A stretch of DNA of 64,000 bases from Plasmodium coatneyi (taxonomy: Eukaryota > Apicomplexa > Aconoidasida > Haemosporida > Plasmodiidae), in assembly GCF_001680005.1 (NCBI RefSeq), contig NC_033567.1, positions 3,906,001 to 3,970,000 on the forward strand. The letters run 5' to 3'. Every line of letters starts with the position of its first letter. Within the stretch, counting starts at the first letter, position 1. Made by a program: the position numbers and the translations under genes. This document shows positions 30,523 to 42,037 of this stretch, piece after piece. The notes below the pieces were generated by a model that was not told the origin of the DNA, did not search any database, and saw nothing but the letters and a program-made list of their open reading frames with translations.

Positions 30523-33411
30523 ATTCTTGTGATGTGCTTGCAACTGCGTACATGCAATGTGGGCACATGTGTATAAATAAATGTGTCTGTGCGTGCGTGA
30601 TGCGAGCGTGTATTTGCGCAGACGGGCTAAATCAGTGAACTTTCACATTTTAGGGTAAACAAAAGGAATCCCTAATTTTGCATACTGATCGGAATGAAAA
30701 AAAGGGGGAAACTTTTACACCAAACAAACGTGTTTATAAGTGCTGTATGAATTTGCTTACATGGCGGGCTTTCATACAAAGTGGAGCAATCCTTTTTAAG
30801 GTGAAACTTTTTATCCTTCCATTTGGAATAATAAAAAAAAATATAAGCGATGCGCAAAGTCGATACATAAAATTAGCACATAGCATGGGGAATATTACCA
30901 AATTGTTATCCTATCTAGCTAAGTTGCAATTTTTTTTGCGCGCTATTTAAAAAAAAAAAATGTTGGGAAGTAAATCATGGAAACGCGCACGGACCTACTG
31001 CTCTATGTGTGCCATTGTTCGCCTGAACAATTGTTCTTTTTTACAGTCAACCGAGTGGAATGCAACGCGTTTTGCAGTTCGATTATTCCCTATGAGGGAT
31101 GATTAATTTGCGCAGTTTAAATTGAAGTCCTACAACTAGTGTTCATCTTATTTTATTTCGCATTATTTTGTTTAACTTTATTTATTTTGCTTTATTTTTT
31201 CCCTTCATAGTAAGTTGTACGCAGTTTGCTACCTAGAATGGTGTATATGTGCATATTTGCGTAAAAAACAGTGAATGGCAATTTTTAGTTGCTTAGTTAT
31301 ACAATTTTTTTTTTTTCTTGCCACCAAGCAAAGCGTAAAAGAATTATAGCTGAGTGCTTACTTCTTCACAATGTAACGCTTGGGAGTGTATATAAGTTTT
31401 CCTCATTCCGTGGTTATTAATTGAGGGGCACTGCCGAAAGGTATGCTTATTTAAAATTTCTTATTTCCTCTAATTCGGAAAATGCAATCTGTGAAGGATT
31501 GGCTATTTTCTACCATGCGTGCCTTATAACAACCTTTTTCGCGCGCATGGTATTTTTTTTATTGTTGTGTATGCGACCTGATATGAGTGGCTTGCTCCTT
31601 AAGTCGATCAGGTTACGTGTATTAATACTCATGAGAACATACTTAAAAACGTATTTGTTAACCTTTTTGACGCCTCTAAAAAAAACCCTTTATTCTGGTA
31701 TAGGGCACCCTCCCTTAATGTGCCAAGGATTAAGAAACCCTACAAAAAATAGGGGTTGTTAAGCCTTATATAGGGATAAGTCAGTTTCAGATGGAGGCAA
31801 ATAATAAGAGCACTACCCCTAAATTTATACAGAAGAGAAAAAAAAATAGCACAGTAATAAAATTTACCGTTATTAATATTACGAAAAAAAAAAAAAAGAG
31901 GTAGTTAATTTATTACCACCTATTATTCACATCCTTCACCTTCCCACAAAATATTCTTTTTTCCCAGTGCGGCAAGCTTACATATGTAATTCGCACGACG
32001 TGTACCGACCGGTACCATCACATATTTTTATTATACACTTATCATAACTTGAGCAGATGTATGCGCCGTACAGTTATATGCACCTATACATATATACATG
32101 TTACATATACAGAAATATATATGCACCTTTTCTCGTTTACTGATTTAAGCTGCAACCCTTTTAACTGTTCCTGCGGAGTATAGCGCTCGTAAAAAATATT
32201 TCTCCTTTTTTTCGCATAAAGGGTAAAAAAAAAAGAAAAAAGAAATAGATGACGGTTTCGCAAAGCAGAAGTGCTTATAGCACATGAAGAAGGTGTATGC
32301 CCACACTGACATACATTAGTAAAAAAGGTTAAACGCATTAAGCGCAAAAGTGCTAAATGCGCACGTACTGCATCGCAGGGGGTTGATGCAGGAGAATTTG
32401 TATTGATAAGAATGAACGAATTTGTTTTGTATAAATTAATACACCTCGTGCTTTTCTATTTAACATATTTTTTAAAAATATATGCAATAAAATAAAATGC
32501 ATAAAAAAAAAAAAACTGATAACAGGGAAAAAATGTTAACTGTTGCAGATTACAATTTTTAATTATATAAAAGTTATGTACATTTGGGCTGAAATAAGTA
32601 AAGGTTTCACATTGCTTTTGTTATTTTTTCTCTGGCTTTAAAGAACAAATAAGAATATGCTTATTTAGCCAATACCACTGAAATTTGCTGTTTCCAAGGT
32701 AAGGAAAGATTTGCGCGACGAGCGAAAAAAAGAGAGTTTTACCAAATGGGCTAGTGAATGTATTAGCGGAATGGTGAACAAATGAGTGAATGTATTATGT
32801 ATACATTAATTTACATGGAACAGATGTTTACCCCTTTTTACAATACGTTGTAACTGTTCTTGACCGTGAGAGTATACCCCACGCCGCGTAACTATTACTA
32901 GCTCCTCTACAAAAAAAGAGAAAAAACTCACATAAATGACGTATCGTTAACCTATACGAATGTGTTCATTTTTATGTTAAAGTCTACTAATATGAGGAAT
33001 AAAAAAAAATAATAATAAAGTTGAGCCTGGCAAAAGTGCCTTTTTTGTCTCCTCATTCGCGAGAAATTTTGTTCTTGTATCCGTTTTTTAATCAGTGAAA
33101 ATTGGAGTACATTTCTTTATTCCGTTTCATTATTCGCACAGTGCAATATATACACCCGCCGAGTGTGTCATTTTGTGAAATAAAAAAAAAAAGAAAGTAC
33201 ATGCAATTTGCACCTTCATATGCAACAGTTCTTTTTTTTTTTGCGTCGCGCTATGCGTGTCCACCGCGCTCGCATTTGTGTACCCAGCGTATAGGCGCAA
33301 GGTGCAATCGGCTGACCGATAGCTGCCATCTGTCACCTGTAGCGTGCCGCTGTAAGCGCTTTATCCTAGTTTCTCCCTAACAGAGCCCCCTTTTTGTCAC
33401 CCCCCCTACAG
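30523..33411. promoter_or_regulatory. Divergent intergenic region, DUF167 gene / VP1
   Basis: These 2.9 kb of AT-rich DNA have many short A-runs and are especially AT-rich at ~32400-33060. The sequence just before the VP1 ATG is a pyrimidine tract ending in CTACAG, which could be the acceptor of an intron in the VP1 5' UTR. Frames at 30678-30950 and 31421-31762 start with TTG and are not credible. No RNA gene was recognised. Confidence 0.4.
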
Positions 33412-35565
33412 ATGTATCTGTGCTACGTCCTTCTGTTTATCCCCCCCCTGGTGGGGCTGATTTTCTCAATAATAGAGTGCCTGTGGGTAAGCAGGATCAA
33501 CATAAACGGGCCCGAAGATAAGGTAGATAAGGTGGAAGATGGATTAGTTCAGGTAGATAAAATGAAGGAAATAGCATCCTACATCGCAGAAGGAGCCAAC
33601 GCATTCTTAGCAAAGGAATACCAATATCTAACAGTGTTCATTGTTGTATTTTCCGTTCTGTTGGCTCTCTTTGTCAGTTACTACACAGCTATTAGCTTTG
33701 TGTTGGGTTGCTTAACGTCCATATTGTGTGGTTACATAGGCATGAAAATAGCAGTATATGCCAATGTAAGAACGACAAATGAGACATGGAAAAGCTTGGA
33801 TAAGGGATTCCAAGTGACCCTGAATGCAGGTACCGTTATGGGATTTTCCCTAGTATCATTTAGCATTATAGCCTTAGGACTGCTTATCTATGTTTATAAG
33901 AACTTTGTTTTTAAAGGCGTAATGTTGGAATCCAGCATCTATAAGGTAATTGCTGGATTCGGTTTGGGAGGTTCTTCTATAGCATTATTTTCAAGAGTCG
34001 GAGGAGGTATATACACCAAGGCAGCTGACGTCGGTGCCGACTTGTCAGGAAAAAATGAATATGGTATTCCAGAAGATGATATAAGAAATCCAGCCTGTAT
34101 AGCAGATAACGTAGGAGATAATGTTGGGGATATGGCAGGAATGGGAGCAGATTTATTTGGATCTCTAGCCGAAAGTTTATGTGCAGCTTTGGTTATCGGG
34201 TCATCTGTACTAAGTTTAAAGGAAGGAAGCAACGCTAACATAAATCACTGTATCTTGTACCCATTAACATTTTGCAGTGTCAGTATCATTGTCAGTATGA
34301 TAACCTTTTTTATTGTCACAAGATCAGTTAAAGTCGTCGAAAAGAAAGACGTAGAAAAGACCCTAAAATATTTACTATTCGTATCCACCATATTGCAGTC
34401 CATAGCTATAGTCGTAATTGGCTACTTTTCCTTCCCCCTTTCGGTTAAGTACAATGTATTGAAAGAAATACAGAGATGGAAAATCATCGTTCCAGCTTTG
34501 GTGGGCTTATGGTCAGGATTGATAATTGGATTTACAACCGAATTTTACACCTCCTATTCGTTTAGCCCAGTTCAAGAAATAGCGAACACACAAAAGGTAT
34601 CAGCAGCAACCGGTATTATATATGGGTTATCTTTAGGATATAAAAGTACCTTCATTCCAATAATTTGCCTAAGTACCACCCTTGGTGTTTCCTACGGTTT
34701 GTGTGACACATACGGTATAGCCTTAGCAGCCGTAGGTATGTTAAGTACTCTGTGTATTTGTCTAACAATTGATGCTTATGGACCCATATCAGACAATGCT
34801 GGTGGTATTGCCGAAATGGCTGGTCTCCCATCTGAAGTTAGAGCAAGAACTGATATCCTTGACGCAGCAGGAAATACCACAGCAGCAATTGGTAAAGGTT
34901 TCGCCATTGGATCTGCAGCTCTGGTCGCTTTTGCATTGTTTGGAGCATACGCAAGTAGTGCCAACTTACGCCATGTGAATATCCTAAACCCATGGGTCAT
35001 TATAGGTCTACTCATTGGAGCCATGTTGCCATATTTATTCTCTGCCCTAACGATGAAATCTGTTGCTATAGCTGCAAACAGTGTCTTGAATGAATGCCTA
35101 GAACAATTTCCTTTAATTCTAGCCGATAAGCAGAAACCTGATTATGATAAATGTATCAAAATATCAACTGATGCTTCCTTACGACAAATGATTGTTCCAG
35201 GTTTAATTTCCGTTTTTTCACCCCTAATCATTGGTGGTCTCATGGGAAAATATGCCACTGCTGGATTGTTAGTGGGTATTATTTTATCCGGTATTCAGCT
35301 AGCTTTTTCGTCGACAAATTCTGGAGGTGCGTGGGATAATGCAAAGAAGTATATCGAATCCGGTGCTCTAGGAACTGAACATTGCAAAGGATCCAGTGCC
35401 CACAAGAACTCAGTCATTGGAGACACCGTTGGAGATCCTCTAAAGGATACCTCAGGACCATCGCTAAACATTTTAATTAAATTGTCAGCTATCACTTCGC
35501 TTGTTTTCGCCGGCGTGATTGCCAATAATTTCACCTCCAGAAGGGGAGGTCCCATCTGGCTATAA
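33412..35565 (+). CDS. VP1: Vacuolar-type proton-pumping pyrophosphatase, K+-dependent class
   Basis: This integral membrane enzyme hydrolyses pyrophosphate and pumps protons into acidocalcisome-type or vacuolar compartments, or across the plasma membrane. The 717-aa protein has about 16 hydrophobic segments. It contains the substrate-binding motif DVGADLSGK followed by EDDIRNP and DNVGDNVGDMAGMGADL with its Mg-PPi aspartates. The late motif DNAGGIAEM is present, and near the C-terminus GGAWDNAKKYIE and GDTVGDPLKDTSGP. The loop GNTTAAIGKG (codons 34870-34899) carries Ala after NTT, the residue that marks K+-dependent enzymes; K+-independent ones have Lys there. The start is the ATG at 33412; the frame extends six codons upstream only from a TTG. 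The coding region is a single exon. Confidence 0.96.
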   Translation: MYLCYVLLFIPPLVGLIFSIIECLWVSRININGPEDKVDKVEDGLVQVDKMKEIASYIAEGANAFLAKEYQYLTVFIVVFSVLLALFVSYYTAISFVLGCLTSILCGYIGMKIAVYANVRTTNETWKSLDKGFQVTLNAGTVMGFSLVSFSIIALGLLIYVYKNFVFKGVMLESSIYKVIAGFGLGGSSIALFSRVGGGIYTKAADVGADLSGKNEYGIPEDDIRNPACIADNVGDNVGDMAGMGADLFGSLAESLCAALVIGSSVLSLKEGSNANINHCILYPLTFCSVSIIVSMITFFIVTRSVKVVEKKDVEKTLKYLLFVSTILQSIAIVVIGYFSFPLSVKYNVLKEIQRWKIIVPALVGLWSGLIIGFTTEFYTSYSFSPVQEIANTQKVSAATGIIYGLSLGYKSTFIPIICLSTTLGVSYGLCDTYGIALAAVGMLSTLCICLTIDAYGPISDNAGGIAEMAGLPSEVRARTDILDAAGNTTAAIGKGFAIGSAALVAFALFGAYASSANLRHVNILNPWVIIGLLIGAMLPYLFSALTMKSVAIAANSVLNECLEQFPLILADKQKPDYDKCIKISTDASLRQMIVPGLISVFSPLIIGGLMGKYATAGLLVGIILSGIQLAFSSTNSGGAWDNAKKYIESGALGTEHCKGSSAHKNSVIGDTVGDPLKDTSGPSLNILIKLSAITSLVFAGVIANNFTSRRGGPIWL

Positions 35566-37689
35566 TATCACATGTGGGAAATACCCATCCATTGGCACAC
35601 TGACCGATTTGCACGTTAGCCCAGTGGCAAGGTAGGGACCATCCGACTGTCATTTTGCCAATGCATCAGAGAATTGGGAAGTGAGTAAACGAAGTAGAAA
35701 AGAAGAAAAAAGGCAATCCCAACTCACCCATGTGTTATAGCTTTAAGTGAATTCTCCAACTTTGTTGGGACGGAAAACGTGGTGAATATGTGACTGCAGG
35801 GAAAATGATAACAAGGCGGGTTACCCAAATGTTGATGCTGCGGTGAGCAGAAGGTTGTCTCTCTCACATGCCCGTACATTTTAGTACATGTGTCCGTCTT
35901 TAACAGATCCGTTGTACCGCTTTAAATTTAAAGTTGAACATCCCACCTGATTGATTCGCAACTGGTGCATTTCCCCCCACTTTTATGTATGAAGGAATGA
36001 GCAGCAATGTACCTTTTTTTTTTTTTACACACAAACCGACAGGGAAGAAAAGAAAATAGCATACACTCATACACGAATGGTACCGTATGCAAATCTGCCT
36101 TGAATGATTATTAGCATTATACATACATATGTACATGTATACACATATAAATACATATATATACATAGATATGCATATCTATGTAGATAGGTGCCCGTTT
36201 GTATGTGTTTTATGTATGTACGTGCGTGTATAAGGGTACATACTTCTTTTTTTTCCGCCGACAAATAATAATGTTTTGATCTATAGGTATTACTTCATGT
36301 AGCAAATTTTTAATTCATCCCAGCTTTTTATTCTGAAATTTGTTTTACAAAACATATCTCATGCATGTCTATATATATGTCTGTATAGGCCCAATTTTTA
36401 ACTCCACATGGGTCTGCTTTTTCACGCTTTCGATGGATACTTATATTTATGCATATTAAAAGAAACACACTTTTTTTTTTCTTTTTTTTTTTTCATATCA
36501 TAATATGCTTATTCTGAGAACAAAACTACGCGACTTTGTTAGTTTTTGTTATGTCAAAACAAAAAATAAAATTCCCTTTTTAAAATAATCTGTGTGTTGT
36601 AGTTGTATGGAGGGGGGGAAGGCTATACTGTTCTCCGCCCCACCTGCAGGTGTGACCTATTCCAAATGCTCCTTCCGAAGGGGGCGTATATATGTGGGGG
36701 AACAGGATTAATAAAACAAAAAAAAGGCCTCGAGAAAAAAATAAAACGAGTAGCACAAAGTGCATGAAATATAGAATGAAGGAAGAACAAATGTAGTCAA
36801 ATTGTGTCCGTTCAATTTTATGACCTCCTGAGGATAATTTTGTAAGTTGTCATATTTTCAATTTTGGGAAATTTGTACGCCCCAAATGATTTTCACTGCC
36901 CATTGCAGTAGTACGAAATAAAGGTCGGTTATTCTTCCCCATTTTTTTATTTTCCATGTGGCGAGCGCAATGATCACCACATAGGAGTGCACCTTACGTA
37001 TTTTCATTTTGCTTAAATAGGAAATATGTAATTTGCCAAAATGTTTCACCCCTTCCTGTTCACTGTAAATGAACGCACAAACGTTACAGCACACTGTATA
37101 GACTCTTTATTTTGTTGCCTCCCGATGCAAGGATAAAGTAGGGTAAGGGGCTTCACTTAGCTACTTTGCCATATGGACCGCATGGAAAAATGATAAAAAT
37201 AATAAAAACGTGCATGACCTGTAAATTCTTTTCTCCTTCACATCTGATCGGTTGTAAATTTTTTTGTGTACATCGGCTGGGATGTGCTCCCCATTTGACA
37301 GACGCACCAAAATGTGAAGCAGAAACAACTACTGCAAGGAACATTCCAAATGTGCACTGTGCAAAATATTCAGGGATGGTTTTAGAAAGGGCCTCTTGTT
37401 CGTGTCACTTAACGAGTTATGATTAATGCGCTCGCATGGGAGGTAGTTCCCTGAGAGTGAATTTTTTTTTTTAATTCCATTTTTGGATTTCTTTACCGAA
37501 CTGTGTTGTTATCCCTATGGCACTTAAAATGACGAAGTAGGCAAAAACCCGTCTACTTCCTCCATTTCGTCACTCCCAAAAGATCCGAAATGAAAAACAA
37601 TTTTCACTGAGATGAAGTTCAATTGCATCACCTGTTAACAGTGCCATAGAATAGGTTCATCTGCGGGTGAATATAGAGGGGTCGCCAGA
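35566..37689. other. Downstream flank of VP1, no gene seen
   Basis: AT-rich DNA with ATACAT/GTATGT microsatellite-like stretches around 36100-36200, a perfect 24-bp palindrome (36162-36185) and T-runs near 36473-36494. A minus-strand frame at ~36858-37094 is not convincing. Confidence 0.35.
36162..36185. repeat. Perfect 24-bp palindrome
   Basis: The sequence tacatagatatg/catatctatgta reads the same on both strands for 24 bp, centred on ATGCAT, within an alternating purine/pyrimidine region downstream of VP1. Confidence 0.9.
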
Positions 37690-37938
37690 ATGAACAACAG
37701 CGAAATGGAACTGCATATACACACGCATTATGACAACGATATGGTGGGTAACCTTTCTTTTGCAAATAATCCCTCGTGCAGACATTTGCGTCTTTCTCTC
37801 AATATGTATGGACCAGCACTAATTGACAAGAAAAATGCCAAATGTGTCCACCTTCATTTTATGGTTGTCTTTATACGCAAGGGAAAACAATTCAGAGGGG
37901 AAGAACAAATTTACAAACATTTACCCATTTGTATATGA
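37690..37938 (+). CDS. Candidate small ORF, 82 aa, unknown
   Basis: An ATG-started frame (MNNSEMELHIHTHYDNDMVG...) lies in the 4.3-kb gap between VP1 and the armadillo gene. It lacks the homopolymer runs of its surroundings and has a balanced composition, with His-rich start and Cys residues mid-protein. A donor-like GGTAAC lies at ~37747. It may be a small gene, an exon of a multi-exon gene I could not assemble, or chance. No family was recognised. Confidence 0.2.
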   Translation: MNNSEMELHIHTHYDNDMVGNLSFANNPSCRHLRLSLNMYGPALIDKKNAKCVHLHFMVVFIRKGKQFRGEEQIYKHLPICI

Positions 37939-39904
37939 AGCATACAGGAAAATAAACAAAAGTGCCAATTTTTAAACCTTTTCCTTAATTTTTCACATTT
38001 TCCCAATTTTCGCAAACTCTGGTTCGCCTTTACAGTAAAGAAGGGGTTTTCACTTAAGGGCATTCGTATTTTATTATTTTTTTTTTACATTTCACCTTAA
38101 GGCATTACGAAGTGGTGTGCTCGCCGTGAAATTGGTAACATTGAGGGTTATACTAATTGTACTGATAAGTATTCATATCGTGCCTATAGGCGTATGCATA
38201 TAAGTCATATGTATTCACATTTATATCCCCGCAAAGGCGCAACATGTTGATTTCCGCACAATACGACGGTAAACAACGGAGGATGGCGGCAACTTTTTTT
38301 ACTGTAATTTTTTCACACTGCTGGGAACTGCCCTGTTATAAACAATTTTGCCATAGGTGTTATGTATTATGAAGCGTGTCCGTTCGCACAGATATTCGCA
38401 CGATTGTGAACATTTTACTCATTTTTTTACATTAACGTGTATTTATGAAGCTGTTTCCAATTTTTTTCTCACCGGCGCGCTTGAAATTCTCCCGCGTTTG
38501 TATACCTTGCAGCATAGCGGCATGGCAATAATTGCCCTCTGCCGTATTGCCATATGTTGAATTTTTTCCCCTATCCCCAGTTTTAACCCCAGCGCACCCT
38601 TCGTTGGTACACGTTCCCCATGTGAGGGTCATGCATTCGTTTGTAATGCCATTTCACTTCCCATATTGTACGTTCAAGTCGTTTGTTAAATTAGCGTATA
38701 TGAGTTGCATATTATGTATATACGTGTATACGCGTTTGTAATTGCCACAGTTGTATCAACGTGAATCATTTGACTTTCCCCATTTATTCCTCCATATATA
38801 TGTATATATATACATATTCGATATATATATTTATATATAACTAGGCAGTTAAACTTTTGGTACGTTTCCACAAAGGCTACTTTGAATTGCGTCATTTGCG
38901 AAAGTATACATTGTATATTATATGTGCGTGCGCATGTACCTATGTATTACTTACGTGAACGTACTTGGTATTCATGTTCGCAGGAATGCAGAACGTGAGA
39001 GGGAAAAAAGGAAATGCAAAAATATGACTCCTCCTTTGCTTGCGCGAAGAGATTTACATTTGCGTCCCCATTTTGAATGAATGAAATAATTATACGAAAC
39101 AGGAAGAAGCGAAACAGGTGGGGAAGTGGCACACCTGAAATTTGACGTGCATTTTATTCACGTGCGTTTACACATCCCCATGTGTACGTTCGTGAGCATT
39201 GTTTATAATATGCATGTTTGCACTCTGAATACGCGCACGCTTGTGTAATTTTACGCATTTGGTGCAAAACGCGCACTGCACGACTAGACGCTCGACGCCT
39301 GAGCAACTTGCGCCTTCTTACACATATGCTGTGCATACATGTGTGAAGCGTGCGTATATGGGATAATTTGCACTGCATTGTCACTAAGGTATATTTGAGA
39401 CTGATTTGATTCGCCCCTGAGTTTTTTTTTTTTCCATGCACTTATCAGTGTGTTAGTATATTTGCCAACTACGTAGCGGCGGAGCGGCGCTTTTGCATAA
39501 GTGCGTAGCTGCTTTTTTGCGTAACTACGTGGGGACTTATTTGCCTAACTGCCTTACCGTTTCTCTGCTTATGTATCATTTTTGTGTTCCCCGCAGGGAG
39601 TGTGACTCTGTCCCCAATTCTCTTACTCGCCTTTCCAATTTGACCTTATTTCACTCAAGTTTTCCTTTTTTTTTTTTTTCGAATTAGTTAAATCCGCTTT
39701 AACACATTCGCAATTGCATTACATTGGTGTATATTTTTAAGCATACACATTTACCTACCCATTGATTTGCTTATACTTATATGCACATGTACGTATATTC
39801 GTTTGGTACATCTCACAGTGAAGCAATAGGTTTGTGAGCCCCCTTTTTTTTTTTTTTTTTTTTTTTCCCCTCGCAAAATGAGCTCTTACTAAAATGTCCT
39901 AAAA
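37939..39904. promoter_or_regulatory. Upstream flank of the armadillo-repeat gene
   Basis: This non-coding stretch has an AT dinucleotide microsatellite at 38793-38840, GTATG/CATAC-rich segments and a 23-nt T-run at 39844-39866, just 38 bp upstream of the ATG at 39905. No gene is seen. Confidence 0.35.
38793..38840. repeat. AT-dinucleotide microsatellite
   Basis: Imperfect (AT)n interrupted by GTAT, ACAT and CG steps. Confidence 0.8.
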
Positions 39905-42037
39905 ATGGATAACCCAAATTTCAGTAACCCCTCTTCTGTAAACATGTCATTCTTTTTAAATAGCAATAAGAACGTGAACAATGGGAGCATGCTTGGCAAC
40001 GAGAATAATAACAACAATAACAATAACTGCAGCAGTAACTTTATACACGATGGCCAGGGCCAAAACAACAATGCCTTTAACCAGTTAAACAAAAATGAAG
40101 AATCCATTGACATACTAGTCAACCAAATGGAAAATTCATTTTCCATAAGCACAGACATTATAAAGAATGTAAGTAATCTGCTAGAAAGCACAAAGGTGGA
40201 GGAAAAAATAAAAGGAATTCGCTTGGTGTATGCCTCCTTACATTACAAGTATAAAAATAATTCAGACTATAAGAAGAATTTGTTGAACAGGGGTTGTGTT
40301 ATGTTAAATACGCAGGAGAAAAATGACGTAGATAACGTCGATTCGGAGGGCACAAATAATAATGCCAATGCACACCAGAATGGTTACGGTAACTTTTTGG
40401 CTAGCAATTATAATGGAGATACGGTTGGAATGTTTTCCAACAAAAATGATCCAAGTAATGGGATAAACGGGAATGGTGGCAATACCACCACCTGCAACAT
40501 TGGCGCTGTTGGAAGTAACGGCCACAGTGGTAATGCGCAGACACCAACTCAGCACAGTAATGGCCTGCTAAATAGCTACCCAGGGAATGACCAAATCAAT
40601 TTAAAGGTCCTAAACTCAATGATCTTTACCAATTATAAAAGTATAAACAACGTAGATGAGTATTTCGACCTCCTGGACAAATGTCTAACCAGGGAAAACG
40701 TCATAGATATAAATTTGAGTGACATATTCGAAATGAACATTATAAATATTATAAAGGCGCTGTTGTATAATTATATTTTCCATAATGATGAAATTATCGT
40801 AGAAGCATTAACTTTGCTGATTATCATTTTTGGCTGTTGCGGGTCAGGCGAAAAAATCAAACAAGATGTAGTAGATGAATTGTACACATGTTCTGTGTAC
40901 ATGCTAAAAAATATTTGTCAAAAGTCATGTGAAAAGGTATTTACGCCATTAATTGTGCAGCTAATCATATCGCTGCTCAGGACCATACTGATATACGACA
41001 TAACAAAGTTGAAAAACGACTTGATAGACAATAAAGGCATTGTGGAAATTCTACTAAAAGCAGTAGAAAACATTCCCAACTTGAATGGAGTACGTGTTTG
41101 CTACACGCTAGTTGTGTATGGGTTGAAAATGTTCTATGTGTCCACATGCCAAATATATGAAAAGTCCTTTCTAAGGGAACTTGAAATTATCACCAATTAT
41201 TTATCCACTTGTATCAAAATGAATGACGAAAGGGTTTTGTTCCTAACCAGCTCTACCTGTATTACCATTTGTGAAAACCAAATAGGTATAGATGTTTTAC
41301 TCAAGACAGACATACTACACAACGCAGTAATATTGTGTGAGTCAGCTAACCCGGACCTCGCCTTTGAAGCCTTGTCTATTATCTCCAAAATAGCCTACGC
41401 AGCGAATCACCAGCAGATTTGTATCCTTATCTCATGCAATGTCATTAAAGCGTTGAAAAAGATACTAAATAATATGAAAATAAAACCTGGGGCACGTGCA
41501 CGGGCGTGTAACGCGTTAGGGAACATAGGATGCGAAACTGCATCGGAAGTGGAGTTGCTAATAAAAAATGACGTCTTCCCATTATTGGTAGATATTTTCC
41601 AAACCGATAATGACTTTAACACGAAAATTGAAGCAGCCTATGCTGTTTGCGCCTGTTTGTCCAAAGCCAACCAGAAGCAGGTTGGGTATATTATTTCCTG
41701 TACTGCCACAACCAACCGGTTGGGACAAAACATTTGCATGCAACTCATTGCAGATATGTTAGAATTAGTTAGTGAGTCGGATCCTATGAATAATGGAAGT
41801 GTCAAATTGTGTAAGAGCATTTTGAGGGGACTTGAAAATATCCTAGATAAGGGCGATGATGAAACAAGGGATTTGTCCCTATGGGAGAATCCATATGTTT
41901 TTATGTTTAAGGAAGTGCAGGGAGATATTAAGCTCTTCCAGATGCAGTTCTTTCCCGAGTATTACGTCGTAAACAAGACGTATGATATACTCGCCAAGTA
42001 CTTCTCCTTGACGTCCACTTGGAACAATAGAAAATGA
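39905..42037 (+). CDS. Armadillo-repeat protein
   Basis: This is a 710-aa protein. Residues ~1-60 and ~140-235 are Asn/Gly-rich low complexity. From ~260 to ~690 it is a helical repeat array. The clearest armadillo units are around residues 450-620: LAFEALSIISKIAYAANHQQICILIS, then RARACNALGNIGCETASEVELLIKNDVFPLL, then FNTKIEAAYAVCACLSKANQKQVGYII. The last two resemble the importin-alpha/Vac8 pattern (K-x-E-A-x-x-A-x-x-N-x-x) but no nuclear-localisation binding or IBB domain is visible. ARM arrays are protein-binding scaffolds; I cannot name the partner. It is a single exon with an ATG at 39905. The following gene is in the same direction after 1.5 kb. Confidence 0.75.
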   Translation: MDNPNFSNPSSVNMSFFLNSNKNVNNGSMLGNENNNNNNNNCSSNFIHDGQGQNNNAFNQLNKNEESIDILVNQMENSFSISTDIIKNVSNLLESTKVEEKIKGIRLVYASLHYKYKNNSDYKKNLLNRGCVMLNTQEKNDVDNVDSEGTNNNANAHQNGYGNFLASNYNGDTVGMFSNKNDPSNGINGNGGNTTTCNIGAVGSNGHSGNAQTPTQHSNGLLNSYPGNDQINLKVLNSMIFTNYKSINNVDEYFDLLDKCLTRENVIDINLSDIFEMNIINIIKALLYNYIFHNDEIIVEALTLLIIIFGCCGSGEKIKQDVVDELYTCSVYMLKNICQKSCEKVFTPLIVQLIISLLRTILIYDITKLKNDLIDNKGIVEILLKAVENIPNLNGVRVCYTLVVYGLKMFYVSTCQIYEKSFLRELEIITNYLSTCIKMNDERVLFLTSSTCITICENQIGIDVLLKTDILHNAVILCESANPDLAFEALSIISKIAYAANHQQICILISCNVIKALKKILNNMKIKPGARARACNALGNIGCETASEVELLIKNDVFPLLVDIFQTDNDFNTKIEAAYAVCACLSKANQKQVGYIISCTATTNRLGQNICMQLIADMLELVSESDPMNNGSVKLCKSILRGLENILDKGDDETRDLSLWENPYVFMFKEVQGDIKLFQMQFFPEYYVVNKTYDILAKYFSLTSTWNNRK

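Noticed and set aside
31730..31760. Telomere-like AAACCCTACA / TAGGGGTTG in intergenic DNA
   Set aside because: Only single degenerate copies, no tandem array of the Plasmodium telomere repeat.
31421..31762. Plus-strand 113-codon ORF upstream of VP1
   Set aside because: Starts with TTG, Leu/Phe-rich from AT-rich DNA, no motif.
33394..33411. Six extra codons before the VP1 ATG
   Set aside because: They start with TTG and look like the end of a pyrimidine tract and splice acceptor.
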